44,875 nucleotides of DNA from Enhygromyxa salina (lineage in GTDB: Bacteria; Myxococcota_A; Polyangia; Nannocystales; Nannocystaceae): NCBI RefSeq assembly GCF_002994635.1, contig NZ_PVNL01000073.1:1-44875 (forward strand), in the 5' to 3' direction. The notes beneath the pieces were generated by a model. That model was not told where the DNA came from, made no database searches, and saw only the letters and a program-made list of their open reading frames with translations. Of this stretch, positions 17,238-26,323 are shown one piece after another. The translations under genes were made by a program, and so were the position numbers. Position 1 is the stretch's first letter, and each line of letters starts with the position of its first letter.

Positions 17238-19013
17238 ATGAACATCGACCAACTTGGCAGAACGGGATCAATCCTCATGGCAATGGGCCTGGCGAGCGGC
17301 TGCCCCGCCGACGTCACCATGGGCGGCGACAGCGGCGGCATCTTCGAAACTTCGGCCTCAGACGGCGACGCCGAAGCTGGCTCGGGGGACAGCGATGCGG
17401 GCGACTCGGGCGACGGCGCCAGCCTCGAGGACGTCCCGGAGGCGGAGTGGGAAGAGGTGCCCAAGCCCAGCGGGATCCCGCAGCCGCTCCCTGGGGTCTA
17501 CGAGGACCAGGGGCCGGCCGATCTTCAGGCCTCGTTTCGCTCGCTGCTCGGGCTGGTCTTGCGCGATCGGACCGAGCTCGCTGACTTTGTGCTCGAGGTC
17601 TCCAATCCGGCCAGCGATCTATACGGCGACTACATGTCCACGCAGGAGCTGCTCGACAACCACGCGCCGACGCCGAGCGACCTGTCATTGCTGCAGGCGT
17701 GGCTCGAGCACATGGGACTGTCTGCCAACTATCTGGCGACCAGTCGTCAGCTGATCCAGTTCTCGGGCACGGTCCGGCAATTCAACGAGGCGTTCGGCGT
17801 CACGTTGCACCTGTGCATGCGCAAGAACCCGCAGTTTGGTGGCTCACCGTTCCCCGTCTACTGCTTGGTCGAGCCCATGACGATGCCGCTGTTCGTCGCC
17901 ACGCGCAGCACCGGAGTGGTGACGGCCGACCTGCCGGCCGAGCTTGGCCAGCTCCCCAACGAGATCGGCGAGATCATGACGACGCCGCCTCCGGGGGCCG
18001 AGTCCGGCTCGCGCCTGACTCCCGAGCGCGTGGCCCGGGCCTACGACTTCGATATCCTCTATGCCAAGGGCTACGACGGCGCCGGACAGAAGATCGGCGT
18101 GGTCATGGGTGCGCAGATCCACACCCGCTGGGCCCAGACCTTCTGGCAGACCTGGGGCATCACGCGGGCCAACCCCCAGATCTTTTATACGGCGGAGGAT
18201 CCGGTCACTCGATTTCTCGAGTCGCAGCTCGACACCACGTGGGCCGGCGCGCTCGCCCCCGGCGCCGAGATCATCGGCTATGAGGGCCCGGATGCCCGCA
18301 ATACCTCGATGGTGTTCGCGTACACCGAGGCGTGCGCGCGAGCCCAGGCCGACGGCGTCAGCGTCGTCACGACCTCGTTTGCTCACCGTGAGGACTCGGA
18401 GCCGCGAGTCCTGCGTGAACAGTACGACGACGCGGCCCTGGTCGGCGCGGCCCTGGGTCTCACATTGTTCGCGGCCAGTGGTGACTCGGGCAGGACCGAC
18501 ACCCCAAGCAGCAGCCCGTGGGTGACCGGCGTCGGTGGGACCCGGCTGTACCTCGACGGTGCGGGGGACGTGATCGACGAGACCGCGTGGGACGGGTCGG
18601 GCTCGGGGATCACGATCTCGTTTGACATGCCGCCGTGGCAGGTCGCCGTCGCCGGCAATATTGGCGGCGGTGATCGTCGCGTGGTCGCGGACGTCTCGGC
18701 CGCCGCCTCGCCCGCCTCGCCCTATTGGGTCTACTTCAACTCCGACTGGTCGATCTACGGCGGCACCAGCTTCTCCGCGCCAGTCTGGGCTGCGATGGTC
18801 GCTGTCGTCAATCAGTACCGCGACGACGAGGGCATGGCCCCGGTCGGCTACCTGAACCAGGCGCTGTATTTGACGCCGGCCGTGCAGGCGACCTTCCGCG
18901 ACGTCGTCGATGGCGCCACCGCGGACTTCAGCGCCGGGCATGGCTGGGACGTACCCAGCGGCTGGGGCAGCCCGAGCGCGGCAGCCTTCGCTGACGCGCT
19001 GCCGTCTCCGTGA
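17238..19013 (+). CDS. Sedolisin (S53) serine-carboxyl peptidase, lipoprotein with propeptide
   Basis: The product has 591 residues. A signal with Cys22 (LASGC) and an acidic Asp/Gly/Ser linker are followed by a pro-kumamolisin activation domain (about 80-240, including FSGTVRQFNEAFGVTLH). The catalytic domain shows Glu328 and Asp332 in ESQLDTTWAGALAPGA, an oxyanion Asp416 in ASGDSG, and Ser511 in GGTSFSAP. The C-terminal VVDGATADFSAGHGWD matches the calcium site of the family. All catalytic residues are present, so it is probably an active endopeptidase, typically working at acidic pH after self-removal of the propeptide. The lipobox implies surface anchoring, which suits predatory or nutritional proteolysis. 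Confidence 0.93.
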   Translation: MNIDQLGRTGSILMAMGLASGCPADVTMGGDSGGIFETSASDGDAEAGSGDSDAGDSGDGASLEDVPEAEWEEVPKPSGIPQPLPGVYEDQGPADLQASFRSLLGLVLRDRTELADFVLEVSNPASDLYGDYMSTQELLDNHAPTPSDLSLLQAWLEHMGLSANYLATSRQLIQFSGTVRQFNEAFGVTLHLCMRKNPQFGGSPFPVYCLVEPMTMPLFVATRSTGVVTADLPAELGQLPNEIGEIMTTPPPGAESGSRLTPERVARAYDFDILYAKGYDGAGQKIGVVMGAQIHTRWAQTFWQTWGITRANPQIFYTAEDPVTRFLESQLDTTWAGALAPGAEIIGYEGPDARNTSMVFAYTEACARAQADGVSVVTTSFAHREDSEPRVLREQYDDAALVGAALGLTLFAASGDSGRTDTPSSSPWVTGVGGTRLYLDGAGDVIDETAWDGSGSGITISFDMPPWQVAVAGNIGGGDRRVVADVSAAASPASPYWVYFNSDWSIYGGTSFSAPVWAAMVAVVNQYRDDEGMAPVGYLNQALYLTPAVQATFRDVVDGATADFSAGHGWDVPSGWGSPSAAAFADALPSP

Positions 19014-19110
19014 GCGCCAACCGACCACGCGCGACGACGCGTGCGAAATGTCGCATTGTTTTTCCTCGGTCCGGCTGATCCCAACGCTGCTCGCGGCCAC
19101 GGTACCGCGG

Positions 19111-19674
19111 ATGCACGATGACGAGACCCCCGCCGGGACTTACAAGCGCCGCGTTCTCCGGACCGGGATCGGAGTCTCGATCCTGCTGCTGTTGCTCATT
19201 GGCGGGGTGTTCGCGTGGAACCAGGTGTTCCTGCAGGGCCCGATGCGGGACGTGATTACGGGCGACTCCCGAAACGCTGGCATCGAGGTCCAGGTCCATC
19301 TCGGGCACTACCTGAACCCTGACGTGCTCGTCTATGACCTGCGCGAGGTCGGCCCCGATAAGGCGCCGATCGACGTGTTTAGGGTGTTCTTGCAATACGC
19401 CGACGCGATGCAGGGGGAGCGGTTCGAGACCGTCGAGCTGGCGTTTCGGGGCGAGACCAAGTTCGTGCTGGACGGCGCGGGCTTCCAAGAGATCGGCCGA
19501 GACTTTGCCGACGAGAACCCCATGTACACGATCCGAACGTTTCCGGAGCGGCTGCGAACACCGGACGGCCGCGCCGCGTTCCAGCGCTGGGAGGGCGGGG
19601 CGCTCGGGGTGCTCAGCCAGCAAATGGATGACTTCAGCGAGTTTCAGGACCGCTGGTACATCGGTGAGTCGTGA
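19111..19674 (+). CDS. Single-pass membrane protein of unknown function
   Basis: The product has 187 residues from the ATG at 19111; the frame is open upstream with ATG 19048, but the shorter start gives a normal charged N-terminus. One transmembrane helix (about 16-38, SILLLLLIGGVFAW) is followed by a soluble part of about 145 residues with no motif I recognise. It precedes the winged-helix membrane gene by 25 bases and is likely part of the same transcript as the next two genes. Confidence 0.65.
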   Translation: MHDDETPAGTYKRRVLRTGIGVSILLLLLIGGVFAWNQVFLQGPMRDVITGDSRNAGIEVQVHLGHYLNPDVLVYDLREVGPDKAPIDVFRVFLQYADAMQGERFETVELAFRGETKFVLDGAGFQEIGRDFADENPMYTIRTFPERLRTPDGRAAFQRWEGGALGVLSQQMDDFSEFQDRWYIGES

Positions 19675-19699
19675 GCCCGGTTGGGCATGGGGAGCTGTC

Positions 19700-20299
19700 A
19701 TGAACGACTACCGCAGTGACAACGGGGGCCACACCATCGAGGTCGGTGGGCCCGGGGGAATCCGGATCAACTCCATCATCCCTGCGCCCGCCATGGCGAC
19801 CAACTCGAGGGGGCCGACCAGCGCGACCCCGAGCGCGGAGCCGGGCTCCATGATCGCGCTGGCGACCCGGCACCCGATCGCGGTCTCGCTCGGGCTGGTG
19901 GTCGCTGCCGTCGCCGCGCTGGTTGGGCCGCTCGTGTTGGTCCTGGCTCTCGAGGCGCCAATGTGGCTGATGGTCGGTCCAGCGCTGCTGTGTGTGGCCT
20001 TGATCGCTGGCGCGATCGCGGCGCCGCGCGGCGCCTTGAAGGCGCTCCGCCGCGCGTACGGTGAGCCCGCGCTCGAGCAGCAGATCCTCAACCTCGCGCT
20101 GCGCTGCGGGGGTCGCTTGACGGTCCCGATGACCGCTCAGCACTTGAAGCTCACGCTGGCCGACGCCGAGCGAGCGCTGATGGACCTCGCCCGCGCTGGC
20201 CACGTCGACATCGACAACGATCCGACGTCCGGCGCCGTGATCTACGTGTTTCGCGACTTCAACGCTCCGCCTCAACCGCTCGCAGAGTCTCCGCAATGA
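19700..20299 (+). CDS. Membrane protein with C-terminal winged-helix-like domain
   Basis: The product has 199 residues. ATG 19700 is preceded by a GGGGAG ribosome-binding site at 19689. After a Pro/Ser/Gly-rich N-terminus there are two close transmembrane helices (about 62-108). The C-terminal 70 residues (LEQQILNLALRCGGRLTV ... DAERALMDLARAGHVDID) look like a winged-helix fold of the type where a helix-turn-helix is followed by a beta wing (VIYVFRDF). It might bind DNA or a protein partner from the membrane. The stop overlaps the start of the TM2 gene by 4 bases (ATGA at 20296-20299), implying translational coupling. Function unknown. Confidence 0.75.
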   Translation: MNDYRSDNGGHTIEVGGPGGIRINSIIPAPAMATNSRGPTSATPSAEPGSMIALATRHPIAVSLGLVVAAVAALVGPLVLVLALEAPMWLMVGPALLCVALIAGAIAAPRGALKALRRAYGEPALEQQILNLALRCGGRLTVPMTAQHLKLTLADAERALMDLARAGHVDIDNDPTSGAVIYVFRDFNAPPQPLAESPQ

Positions 20300-20763
20300 A
20301 CAACCCGCACAATCACGGCACGCCTCCTTCTCACTCGATGGTTCCCCACGGAGCGCCGCCGCAGCAGGGGTACCCGCCGCAGCAGGGATACCCGCCGCAG
20401 CACGGCTACCCGCCGCAGCACGGCTACCCACCGCAGCAGGGGTACCCGCCGCAGCACGGCTACCCGCCGCCGCCGCATGGCTACGGCGCGCCGGTCAACG
20501 TCGTCGTGCAGAACTCCGTCGGCCAAGGCGGCGGGCTGGTCCGGATCGCCAACCGTGAGAAGGTCGTGGCTGTGCTGTTGGCGTTGTTCCTCGGGGGGCT
20601 CGGCGTCCATCGCTTCTACCTGGGCCAGACCGGAGTTGGCGTGGTGTACTTGCTGTTCTCCTGGACCTTCATTCCCGCGTTCCTTGCCCTGTTCGAGACG
20701 CTGTTCTTGCTGGTGATGAGCCAGCGTGAATTCGACATGAAGTACAACACCGGCTACGCGTGA
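20296..20763 (+). CDS. TM2-domain protein with PPQQGY/PPQHGY repeats
   Basis: The product has 155 residues. The N-terminal third is a tandem 7-residue repeat of YPPQQG/YPPQHG type (DNA about 20359-20475). The C-terminal part is a TM2 domain: LLALFLGGLGVHRFYLGQ, a short loop, then a second hydrophobic helix. TM2 domains are small two-helix membrane modules often carried by proteins with Pro/Gln/Gly-rich tails; no enzyme activity is known. Translation is coupled to the preceding winged-helix membrane protein by the ATGA overlap. Confidence 0.88.
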   Translation: MNNPHNHGTPPSHSMVPHGAPPQQGYPPQQGYPPQHGYPPQHGYPPQQGYPPQHGYPPPPHGYGAPVNVVVQNSVGQGGGLVRIANREKVVAVLLALFLGGLGVHRFYLGQTGVGVVYLLFSWTFIPAFLALFETLFLLVMSQREFDMKYNTGYA

Positions 20764-20773
20764 GCACGCGCGG

Positions 20774-21010
20774 TTGCTGGCAGCGCCGGGTGAGCGGTTC
20801 GCGGGCCGCTTTGAGCCGCGCGCGCTGCCGATCCAGAGCCGGCTCGGGCCAAGCAGCTGGTCGCGACCCGCGAGCGGCCTGGACCGGTGCCCGCTGCTGC
20901 GGCCGCTGCACGACCGGTCAGCGCCTCCGCAGCTGTGCGCCCGCGTCCGCGCCCGCTGCGAAGCGATCTGGTCGGTAAACGGCAAGCCATCACGGGTCCT
21001 GGATCCGTGA
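20774..21010 (+). CDS. Possible small hypothetical protein
   Basis: A 78-codon frame begins at TTG 20774, only 10 bases after the TM2 stop, and no ATG or GTG is available in frame. Its codons show the strong third-position GC of the real genes, and the product has a protein-like composition with four Cys and ordered stretches such as GLDRCPLLRPLHDR and CARVRARCEAIW. I recognise no family. Without it this 262-base gap is empty. The unusual start and small size leave it uncertain. Confidence 0.45.
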   Translation: MLAAPGERFAGRFEPRALPIQSRLGPSSWSRPASGLDRCPLLRPLHDRSAPPQLCARVRARCEAIWSVNGKPSRVLDP

Positions 21011-21025
21011 AGTATAACGACGGCC

Positions 21026-23335
21026 GTGAGCCGAGACGCCGACCCGAGCGAGCCGCCGCAACGCAAGATCGCGTGGCTCGGACCCGTGCTCGTGTGGGGG
21101 GTCGCGGCTGCAGTGCTGCTCTCGCAGCTCGGCGCGACCGGCCTGTGGACGCTGGGTGAGCTGCCAGTGCTCGATCGCACCCTCGCCGCGCTCGGCGAGC
21201 CACGCAGCGAGCTGATCCGCAGCCCGTGGCTGCCCGACCAGCTCCGCACCTTCGTCTACGCCGCGACCGGTCAGGCCGACGCCGGCCTGCGCCTGCCGGG
21301 GGCGCTCGCGGGCCTGGGGTTGGTCGCGCTCGCGCTGGTCAGCGCGCGGCGGCTGGGGTGGTCGCCAGCGTGGGTCGCGTTGGCGGGCTGCTTTGCGCTT
21401 GCGATGCCCGGACTGCTGGCGTCTAGCCGCACGGTCCTCGGCAACCCGACCGGCGAGCTGTGGCTGAGCGCGGCGAGCCTGTGCCTGATCGCCTGCTGCG
21501 ATCGCTCGCGCCGCAGTGGCTCGGAGCACAGCGGTGTCGGACGCCGAATTGCGCTGGCCGGCCTCGGCCTGAGCTGTCTCGTCGCCGCGGTCGCCTCGCT
21601 CGGCGTGGTGTTGGGTGGCTGCCTCCCCCTGGTGTTGGTGGCGCTCGCCGACGTGGCGCGGGATCCCGAGCACGGAAAGCTCGAGCTGCCTCGCTGGGCG
21701 GTGATCAGCGCGTGGACAGGGGCCGCGCTGGCCGGCTTCGTCGGGCTGTGGCTGGCGTGGAATCAGGGCGAGGGCTACATCCCCTTGCTCGGCGCGGCCA
21801 AGGATCTCGATCTGCTCGAGACCCCGTCCAAGGCCAGCTTCACCGACACGCTCGAAGCGTTCGGCTATCAGGCGTTTCCGTTCACGGGGTTGGTGGTGCT
21901 CGGCTTGCTCGGTCCCGGTCGCGCGCGCTGGCCAGCGCTGTGGCTGGGGGTCGCGCTGGTCGTGGTCAGCGTGTGGGCGCTGACCTACGGACCCACGCCC
22001 ACGCCCGTCACGATCCCCGCCGCGTTGCTGGCGACCGCGGCCTGCAAGCGCATGTTCGACAGCGACGAGCCGATCGCCGCGCGCCGGCTGCTGGTGTTTG
22101 GCGCGATCCTGGGGGCCATGGTGCTCGGCAAGGACGCCGGTCGCACGCCTCAGCGGGTCGCCTCGCCGCTGTTGCAGCTGACCGAGCTCGAGTTTCCGCA
22201 GCCGGGCGTGGTGCCCGGCTTCGACCTCGTCACGTCGCTGCCGCGGTTGACCAAGCAGTTCGCTGGCTTGTTGCTGCTGGCCCACGTGCTGGCCCCGCGC
22301 AGCAAAGATCAGCGCGAGTGGGCGTGGGCGCCCGCGTGGGTGGTGGTCAGGCTGAACACGCTCGCAACCATCGTGGATCGCCTGGTCACCCGGGCGCGGG
22401 TCGGGGGCTCGGGCTTGCAGCGGATGCGCGCCGCCGCGCCGCTGGTGCTGGTGTTTGGCGCGCTGGCGCATCAAGTCTGGGCATTCGGGATCGTGACGCT
22501 GACCCAGGTCAACCAGCAGATGTCGATCGCTGCGCCGCTGCGGGGGTTCGTCGCCGGGGTCGAAGCCGGCGAGATCCCCGAGCCCGCGCTGGGTCTGCAT
22601 CGGATCCGTGACCCCGGCCTCGAGTACTACGGCCCGGGGACCGAGCACGAGGTGTTCCTGAGCAACCGCAGCGATCTCGACAAGTGGTTGAGCGCCGAGA
22701 CACCTCGGACGGCGCTGATCCGGCGCTCGGATCTGCCGCCCATCTTCAGCGCGACCCGGTCCGGTGATCGGCCGTTGTTCGTGCTCGACAACAGCCACCA
22801 CGGGTACGTCCTGGTCGCGAACTTCTTGCCGGCCGGCCGCGACGATCAAAATCCGCTGCTCGGCATCGCCTTCGACCAGCCGCTGACCCTGGCCAACCCC
22901 ACGCTGGTCGGCTGGAACCCCTACGTGGAGCTGATCGCCTGGGAGATCGAGGGCGCGCTCCACCGCGGCAGCACGGCGACCTTGCACGCGGTGTTTCGTG
23001 TGCATCGGCCGCTGCCGGCCGGCACCAAGATGTACGCGCGCCTGCAAAAGGGCAAGGTCAGCCGGGTCGCCGCCGAGCCGCACGAGCTCACTGGCGGCGC
23101 GCTGCCGGCCAACTACTGGCGGGCCGGTGACTACATCCACCATCGCTTCGAATTTCAGGTGCCGTGGCTCGAGGTGTTGCCGGGCGAGCACGAGCTCATC
23201 GTCGGCTTGCGGCGGTCCGAGAAGAGCAACCTGAAGATCAGCACGCCCGAGGGCAAGCGCGGGGAGTACGGCGTGGAAGTGCGCGGCAAGAGCCACGAGT
23301 TCGCCAAGATCGGCGTCGTCGAGCTGGCCTGGTAG
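21026..23335 (+). CDS. Polytopic membrane protein, glycosyltransferase-39-like
   Basis: The product has 769 residues, start GTG 21026. The first 480 residues contain about 10-12 hydrophobic helices. The sequence GLRLPGALAGLGLVALALVSAR, after a region with SPWLPDQLRTFVYAATG, resembles the ArnT/PMT (GT-C) family pattern preceding the third helix, where a lipid-linked sugar is transferred. The C-terminal 290 residues are a soluble beta-rich domain, consistent with an extracytoplasmic domain of GT-C enzymes. The usual acidic catalytic motif in the first loop is not obvious, so the enzymatic call is tentative. A lipoprotein gene follows at 23377. Confidence 0.7.
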   Translation: MSRDADPSEPPQRKIAWLGPVLVWGVAAAVLLSQLGATGLWTLGELPVLDRTLAALGEPRSELIRSPWLPDQLRTFVYAATGQADAGLRLPGALAGLGLVALALVSARRLGWSPAWVALAGCFALAMPGLLASSRTVLGNPTGELWLSAASLCLIACCDRSRRSGSEHSGVGRRIALAGLGLSCLVAAVASLGVVLGGCLPLVLVALADVARDPEHGKLELPRWAVISAWTGAALAGFVGLWLAWNQGEGYIPLLGAAKDLDLLETPSKASFTDTLEAFGYQAFPFTGLVVLGLLGPGRARWPALWLGVALVVVSVWALTYGPTPTPVTIPAALLATAACKRMFDSDEPIAARRLLVFGAILGAMVLGKDAGRTPQRVASPLLQLTELEFPQPGVVPGFDLVTSLPRLTKQFAGLLLLAHVLAPRSKDQREWAWAPAWVVVRLNTLATIVDRLVTRARVGGSGLQRMRAAAPLVLVFGALAHQVWAFGIVTLTQVNQQMSIAAPLRGFVAGVEAGEIPEPALGLHRIRDPGLEYYGPGTEHEVFLSNRSDLDKWLSAETPRTALIRRSDLPPIFSATRSGDRPLFVLDNSHHGYVLVANFLPAGRDDQNPLLGIAFDQPLTLANPTLVGWNPYVELIAWEIEGALHRGSTATLHAVFRVHRPLPAGTKMYARLQKGKVSRVAAEPHELTGGALPANYWRAGDYIHHRFEFQVPWLEVLPGEHELIVGLRRSEKSNLKISTPEGKRGEYGVEVRGKSHEFAKIGVVELAW

Positions 23336-23376
23336 TCGGTTGGCCTGGTCGGGCGGCTCGGGTATGGTCGCGTCCC

Positions 23377-24522
23377 GTGCTTGGTCGCGCCCTTCGACGT
23401 CCGTTCGCTCTCGCCTTGTTTGTCGCGTCCGGCATGGTTGTCACGCCTGCGTGCACCAAGGACGAACCGAGCAACCTCGAGAAGCTGGCCAAGCAAGGGG
23501 AGCAGGGCGACGGCAAGGATCAGCCAGAGGTCGGCGAGCCGGCGGACGGCGGCGCGATCGGCCAAGCCGACGGCGCAGACACCAAGGTCCCCGAGGGCGA
23601 CGAGCCCAGCTCGACCTGGCCGGTCGACGCTGACGGCGTCCCGGTCCCGCCGCAAGACGGCGCCGCGCCGCTGCTGACCCCCGGCGCCGACGACAAGCGC
23701 GTGCAGCTGCGCCTGGCCCTGGCCGAGGGCACGCGCTACCGGATCACCACGATCGGCATGTTGAAGCTGCCGCTGATCGAGAAGCCGACCGGGTTCGCGC
23801 GCGAGGAAGACGTGGGCGTCAGCGGCTGCACGGGCGAGGGCACCGCGCGGACCTGCCTGCTCACCCACACCTACCGCAACTACGAAGCCGAGCCCCCGGC
23901 CGGCTCCGGCCTCGAGGCCGACGAGAAGCAGGTCGCCGGGCTCAGCACCTCGCACCGGGTCGACGCCAGCGGCCTGCGGATCACCGACACGGCCGTGCAG
24001 GGCGAGGGCTCCCCCGCCCACTTCCAGGCGCTCGCGCAGGTCCACCGGCTGTACTGTGTCCGGCTGCCGAGCGAGCCTGTCGGCGTCGGCGCGACCTGGA
24101 AGGACGTCTGCCGCCTGCGTCAGGGCGGCTCAATCGTCACCCGCGAGCTGACCTGGCGGCTCGCCAAGCTCGAGGACACCGAAGACGGCACCCGGGCCGA
24201 GCTCGAGTACGCTGGCCGGGTGCGCCGCATCGATCCCAAGGGCAAGCTGATCAACGGCGAGATCATGGGCGCGCTGTACTTTTGGGTCGACGCGGGCGAG
24301 CCCCACCTGATGCGCGAGCGCGTCGGCTTTGTGCTCGACGCTGGCAAGGGCGTGAGCACGGGCACCGACTTCCGCTACCAGTTCAGCAAGGTCGGCAGCG
24401 ACGGCGAGGAGCTGCTGCGGACCGACGGCAAGCCGTTCGACGCGCCCCCGCAGGCCCTCAACGACCTGCGCAGCGTGCCCTCGGGCACCACCCGCGACGG
24501 CGAGCTCCAGCTGGATCGCTAG
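23377..24522 (+). CDS. Lipoprotein of unknown function
   Basis: The product has 381 residues from GTG 23377, 41 bases after the membrane-protein stop. The frame is open further upstream inside that gene, but this start gives an N-terminal signal (ALALFVASGMVVTPAC, Cys26 as probable lipidation site; the lipobox is atypical). An Asp/Gly-rich linker follows, then from about residue 100 a beta-rich domain beginning RVQLRLALAEGTRYRITTIG. This reminds me of DUF6263-type proteins with an opening strand about resistance of a measured value to solvents, but I cannot confirm it. Probably an outer-membrane or periplasmic lipoprotein cotranscribed with the upstream membrane protein. Confidence 0.7.
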   Translation: MLGRALRRPFALALFVASGMVVTPACTKDEPSNLEKLAKQGEQGDGKDQPEVGEPADGGAIGQADGADTKVPEGDEPSSTWPVDADGVPVPPQDGAAPLLTPGADDKRVQLRLALAEGTRYRITTIGMLKLPLIEKPTGFAREEDVGVSGCTGEGTARTCLLTHTYRNYEAEPPAGSGLEADEKQVAGLSTSHRVDASGLRITDTAVQGEGSPAHFQALAQVHRLYCVRLPSEPVGVGATWKDVCRLRQGGSIVTRELTWRLAKLEDTEDGTRAELEYAGRVRRIDPKGKLINGEIMGALYFWVDAGEPHLMRERVGFVLDAGKGVSTGTDFRYQFSKVGSDGEELLRTDGKPFDAPPQALNDLRSVPSGTTRDGELQLDR

Positions 24523-24590
24523 CGAGATGTGACCCCGCTCGGTCGCCGTAGCTGATACTTTCAGGGCCAGGTTCAGGAGCACGAAGACAC

Positions 24591-25067
24591 ATGGGCTTTT
24601 CCGACAAGATGCGAGAGACCTTGGGCAGCGAAGGCGCCCGCCTCGAGTTCGTCCAAGACCCCGACGGCTGGACCGCTCGGGTCGCACCCGGGGGCACCGC
24701 CGAGGCCACGCTGCGCCTCGCTGGCGGGACCAAGACCGCGCGGGTCGAGGGCGTGATCTTGCGGGTGTTCGTCCGTCACCGTCACTGGGCCGACGCGCAG
24801 GGCATGGAGCTGACCGAGCAGCAGGCGCTCGAGCTCGAGGACCGCAACCACCTGATGCCAGCGTGGAGCCGCGAGCAGCTCAGCCAGACCCGCGTCGAGG
24901 TCGAGCAGGACATCGAGCCCGGCGCCCAGCAAGAGCTGACCGTGCAGGTGCAGGTGCCCGAGCACTGCGACGCGACGACCCGCTCGTGCACGATCACCTT
25001 GCACGCGCAGGCGGACATCCGGGGGCAGATCGATCCCACGGTGACCGGCAAGCTGCTCGTCAACTGA
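24591..25067 (+). CDS. Small arrestin-like (Spo0M-type?) protein
   Basis: The product has 158 residues with no signal peptide. AGGAG lies about ten bases before the ATG. The sequence is mostly alternating beta strands with patterns such as ARVEGVILRVFVRHRHW and QQELTVQVQVPEH, reminiscent of arrestin-like sporulation-control (Spo0M) proteins, though it is shorter than the family average. This is a fold-level impression only. It is a cytoplasmic protein of unknown role. Confidence 0.6.
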   Translation: MGFSDKMRETLGSEGARLEFVQDPDGWTARVAPGGTAEATLRLAGGTKTARVEGVILRVFVRHRHWADAQGMELTEQQALELEDRNHLMPAWSREQLSQTRVEVEQDIEPGAQQELTVQVQVPEHCDATTRSCTITLHAQADIRGQIDPTVTGKLLVN

Positions 25068-25139
25068 GCCCGAGCTAGTCGGTACGAGTCGTCGGCGTCG
25101 TGCGCGCGAGTTGCTCTCGATCGTGGGCGACGAACGGGA

Positions 25140-25157
25140 TATAATGTTGTTTCGGAG
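25140..25157 (+). promoter_or_regulatory. TATAAT box and ribosome-binding site of the DUF262 operon
   Basis: A perfect TATAAT lies at 25140-25145, and GGAG at 25154-25157 sits 8 bases before the ATG at 25166. No good -35 box is seen 17 bases upstream (TCGATC). A consensus -10 box is unusual in this very GC-rich setting and fits independent transcription of a transferred operon. Confidence 0.55.
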
Positions 25158-25165
25158 CCACCTCG

Positions 25166-26323
25166 ATGTCCCAAGAGCAACCGCCGACCGACAGTATCCG
25201 AGAAGAGTACTTTGAGAACGAGGCCACTGGCGTCGAGACCGAAGAGGAAGATGGCGGTGGCTCCGAGAAGGTTCAGCCTTGGGATCCCGAGCGAATTCGG
25301 GTGCATACAAAGCACTTCTCGTTGCGCCAAGTCGTCGACATGATCGAGGAGAAGGACATCGACATCGCGCCGGACTTCCAGCGCCTGTATGTCTGGAAAG
25401 ATCGGCAAAAATGGTCGCTCATCGAGTCCATCTTGCTCGGCATTCCGCTGCCAACCTTCTATTTCAACGAGGACAAAGACGGCAAGATGCAGGTCGTCGA
25501 CGGCGTGCAGCGGCTCACCACAATTTATGATTTTGTCCGCGGCGAAAAGTTCGCGCTGGGCGCGGTCGACTATCTCAACGATCTCCGCAACTCCACCTTC
25601 GATCAGCTGGGCGCGACCTTCAAGCGTCGCATGAACAACACTCAGCTCGTCGTGCACGTCATCGATCCTCAGACGCCCTATCGCGTCAAGTTCGACATAT
25701 TCCGGCGCATTAATACGGGAGGCAGCCCGCTGAGCTCCCAGGAGATCCGGCATTGCATGAGTCGCGAGCGCTCTCGAACGCTGCTCGCCAACCTCGCCGC
25801 CAGCCAGCCATTTGCATTGGCAACGGGCGGATCTCTGTACAAACACATTCGCATGGCCGACCGTGAGGTCGTGCTGCGATTTTGTGCGTTCAGCATGTTC
25901 GGGTCCGACAACTACAGCGCCGCCCACAGTCTCGACGCCTTCTTGGTTCGGGCGACGGAGAAGCTGGATGACCCTGCCGCGTTTGGTGACGAAGAACTCG
26001 CGGCGCTCGATGCCGCGTTTCGCAGGGCGATGCGAAACGCCTACACCGTGTTCGGCGATCACGCTTTTCGCAAGTGGCCGCTCGACAACGATCGACGAAA
26101 CCCGATCAATCGCGCACTGTTCGAGGTTTGGGCCGTGGTCTTGGCCCAGTACGAAGAGAGCGTCGTCGCGGCAGGCGCTGCCGAACTCGCCACCGCGGCG
26201 CGCGGGCTGATGACGCATGACCAAGAGTTCATCGAGGCGATCAGTCAAGGGACGGGCGACATGCGCCGGGTACGAAAGCGCTTTGATTCGGCAGCGGAGG
26301 CGGCCAAGGCGGTGCTCGGGTGA
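25166..26323 (+). CDS. DUF262 (GmrSD N-terminal-like) protein
   Basis: The product has 385 residues. After a 40-residue acidic N-terminus the DUF262 signatures are clear: DFQRLYVW (70-77), LIESILLGIPLPTFYF (85-100), VDGVQRLTTI (111-120) and FDIFRRINTGGSPLSSQEIRHC. DUF262 is the ParB/sulfiredoxin-related nucleotide-hydrolysing domain of the modification-dependent nuclease GmrSD. In GmrSD it is paired with a DUF1524 His-Me nuclease domain. None is visible here, so this is a DUF262-only protein. It is the first gene of a three-gene operon, and its last four bases (GTGA) overlap the start of the AAA ATPase gene. Third codon positions look less GC-rich than in neighbours, suggesting transfer. Confidence 0.88.
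   Translation: MSQEQPPTDSIREEYFENEATGVETEEEDGGGSEKVQPWDPERIRVHTKHFSLRQVVDMIEEKDIDIAPDFQRLYVWKDRQKWSLIESILLGIPLPTFYFNEDKDGKMQVVDGVQRLTTIYDFVRGEKFALGAVDYLNDLRNSTFDQLGATFKRRMNNTQLVVHVIDPQTPYRVKFDIFRRINTGGSPLSSQEIRHCMSRERSRTLLANLAASQPFALATGGSLYKHIRMADREVVLRFCAFSMFGSDNYSAAHSLDAFLVRATEKLDDPAAFGDEELAALDAAFRRAMRNAYTVFGDHAFRKWPLDNDRRNPINRALFEVWAVVLAQYEESVVAAGAAELATAARGLMTHDQEFIEAISQGTGDMRRVRKRFDSAAEAAKAVLG

Noticed and set aside
16113..17252. Long minus-strand ORF with FVVG repeats
   Set aside because: It is the antisense reading of the DDEGxT repeat of the plus-strand lipoprotein, which has a signal peptide and a known C-terminal motif; the antisense product has no such support.
20990..23296. 768-codon minus-strand ORF
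   Set aside because: It is antisense to the polytopic membrane protein; its Arg/Gln/His/Gly-rich composition is typical of a shadow frame.
25166..26323. GmrSD-type modification-dependent nuclease
   Set aside because: The DUF262 part is present, but no DUF1524 His-Me nuclease domain is visible in this protein or its two neighbours.
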